The notes under the pieces: model-generated
What the model was told of the DNA's origin: nothing
Database searches by the model: none
What the model saw: the letters and a program-made list of their open reading frames with translations, nothing else
In this document: in pieces, positions 63,428 through 64,000 of the stretch
Layout: every line of letters begins with the position of its first letter
Numbering within the stretch: position 1 is the first letter of the stretch
Assembly (NCBI GenBank): GCA_046565505.1
Contig: JBKHYJ010000080.1
Coordinates: 62,001-126,000, forward strand
Direction of reading: 5' to 3'
DNA: 64,000 nt
Origin: JBKHYJ01 sp046565505
Lineage (GTDB): Bacteria; Acidobacteriota; Blastocatellia; UBA7656
Program-made: the position numbers and the translations under genes

Positions 63428-64000
63428 TTAATCGCGTGCCGCGCGCCCGACCGCCTGCCGCTCGCGCATCTCCGACACCAGTGTAGAAGCCCTGAGCAAG
63501 CTGTCGAACGTGCCGGCGTCCGTCCACCACCCGTCGATCACGTCCCAGCTCAAATCGCCCATCTCTATGTAGGCATTATTCACGTCCGTTATTTCCAGCT
63601 CGCCCCGCCCGCTCGGCTTCAGCGTGTTGATTATGTCGAACACCCTGGTGTCGTACATATAGACGCCTATGACGGCGTAGGGGGATTTGGGCTCGGCGGG
63701 CTTTTCCTCCACGCGGACGATCTGGCCACCCTCAATCACAGGCACGCCGAACCTCTGCCGGTCCGGCACCTCGCTCAGCAGTATCTTCGCCCCGGTGCCC
63801 TGGTGGCGGAACTTCTTCACGTATGGCGCGATGCTGTTTTCGAGTATGTTATCGCCGAGCACCACGCAGATGGGTCCGCCGTCGGCGAAGTCTGCCGCGA
63901 GCGCGAGCGCCGCGGCGATCCCGCCTTCGCCTTCCTGGTAGGCGTAGTTGAGGTGGCGCAGCCCGAACTCCGCGCCGTTGCGGAGCAGCCTGAGAAAATC
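63428..64000 (-). CDS. Sugar nucleotidyltransferase (RmlA/RfbA-like), N-terminus outside window
   Basis: The C-terminal 190 residues of a nucleotidyltransferase that joins a sugar 1-phosphate to dTTP or UTP. Visible motifs are YQEGEGGIAAALALA, the metal-binding ICVVLGDNI, RFGVPVIEGG, VEEKPAEPKSPYAVIGVYMY and WWTDAGTFDSLL. These match glucose-1-phosphate thymidylyltransferases and the related long-form family. The nucleotide-binding N-terminus (GGxGTRL) lies beyond the window edge, so the exact substrate cannot be judged. It converges with the permease pair. Confidence 0.9.
   Translation of the reverse strand, partial: DFLRLLRNGAEFGLRHLNYAYQEGEGGIAAALALAADFADGGPICVVLGDNILENSIAPYVKKFRHQGTGAKILLSEVPDRQRFGVPVIEGGQIVRVEEKPAEPKSPYAVIGVYMYDTRVFDIINTLKPSGRGELEITDVNNAYIEMGDLSWDVIDGWWTDAGTFDSLLRASTLVSEMRERQAVGRAARD

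Overview
The window is GC-rich, densely coded chromosomal DNA from a Gram-negative bacterium. Several genes point to Acidobacteriota, most likely class Blastocatellia: a secreted von Willebrand A protein of the acidobacterial type (19554), a secreted TonB-C protein (11691), a four-repeat DUF5666 protein (33294), a large M36 fungalysin protease (55815) and a B-type succinate dehydrogenase (39892). ADP-heptose pathway genes (16.8-19 kb) imply an LPS-type outer membrane. The taxonomic call is inference from gene content; no rRNA or tRNA lies in the window.

Layout. 0-6 kb (minus): partial gene, secreted hypothetical and an enlarged SMC with its own promoter. 6-11 kb: YpfJ-type zinc peptidase, a decayed GAF-domain pseudogene and a solitary Eco57I-like adenine methylase. 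10.8-15 kb: rsmI and a TonB-C protein on plus, meeting a secreted subtilase on minus across a strong bidirectional hairpin. 15.3-19.2 kb (minus): a surface-sugar cluster with UDP-sugar dehydrogenase, heptose-7-phosphate kinase, a heptosyltransferase and a 56-codon Trm112-family gene whose stop overlaps the heptosyltransferase start. 19.5-24.7 kb (plus): VWA protein, then the housekeeping row rimO, pgpA, nadD-like, cinA. 24.8-31.3 kb is the accessory and most interesting stretch. It holds a small secreted Cys-rich protein overlapping head-to-head with a TPR-like protein, a TPR plus Fis-HTH regulator, a Gly/Lys-rich miniprotein, a candidate structured RNA, an AT-rich island, and a structured leader ahead of a di-haem (DUF1111) oxidoreductase. 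31.3-39.6 kb: lipoprotein, radical SAM enzyme, DUF5666, DUF2461, SRPBCC, SDR and BrkB proteins, and a stand-alone S24-like protein. 39.9-43.4 kb: sdhCAB. 43.4-50.7 kb: small secreted and disordered proteins, a PLP dehydratase, priA, a ferritin-like protein, tatD and a small hypothetical. 50.7-60 kb (minus): PQQ-type beta-propeller, amidohydrolase, acyl-CoA ligase and the M36 protease. 60-64 kb: a long non-coding stretch, two MacB/FtsX-type permeases with no ATPase beside them, and a sugar nucleotidyltransferase cut by the window edge.

Most genes are ordinary. No transposase, integrase, CRISPR array, tRNA or complete defence island was seen. The best candidates for something undescribed are the 25-30 kb peptide/TPR/RNA region, the alternative-pairing leader at 29.8 kb, and the three low-complexity insertions in SMC. 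All three are read from sequence alone and need comparative data.
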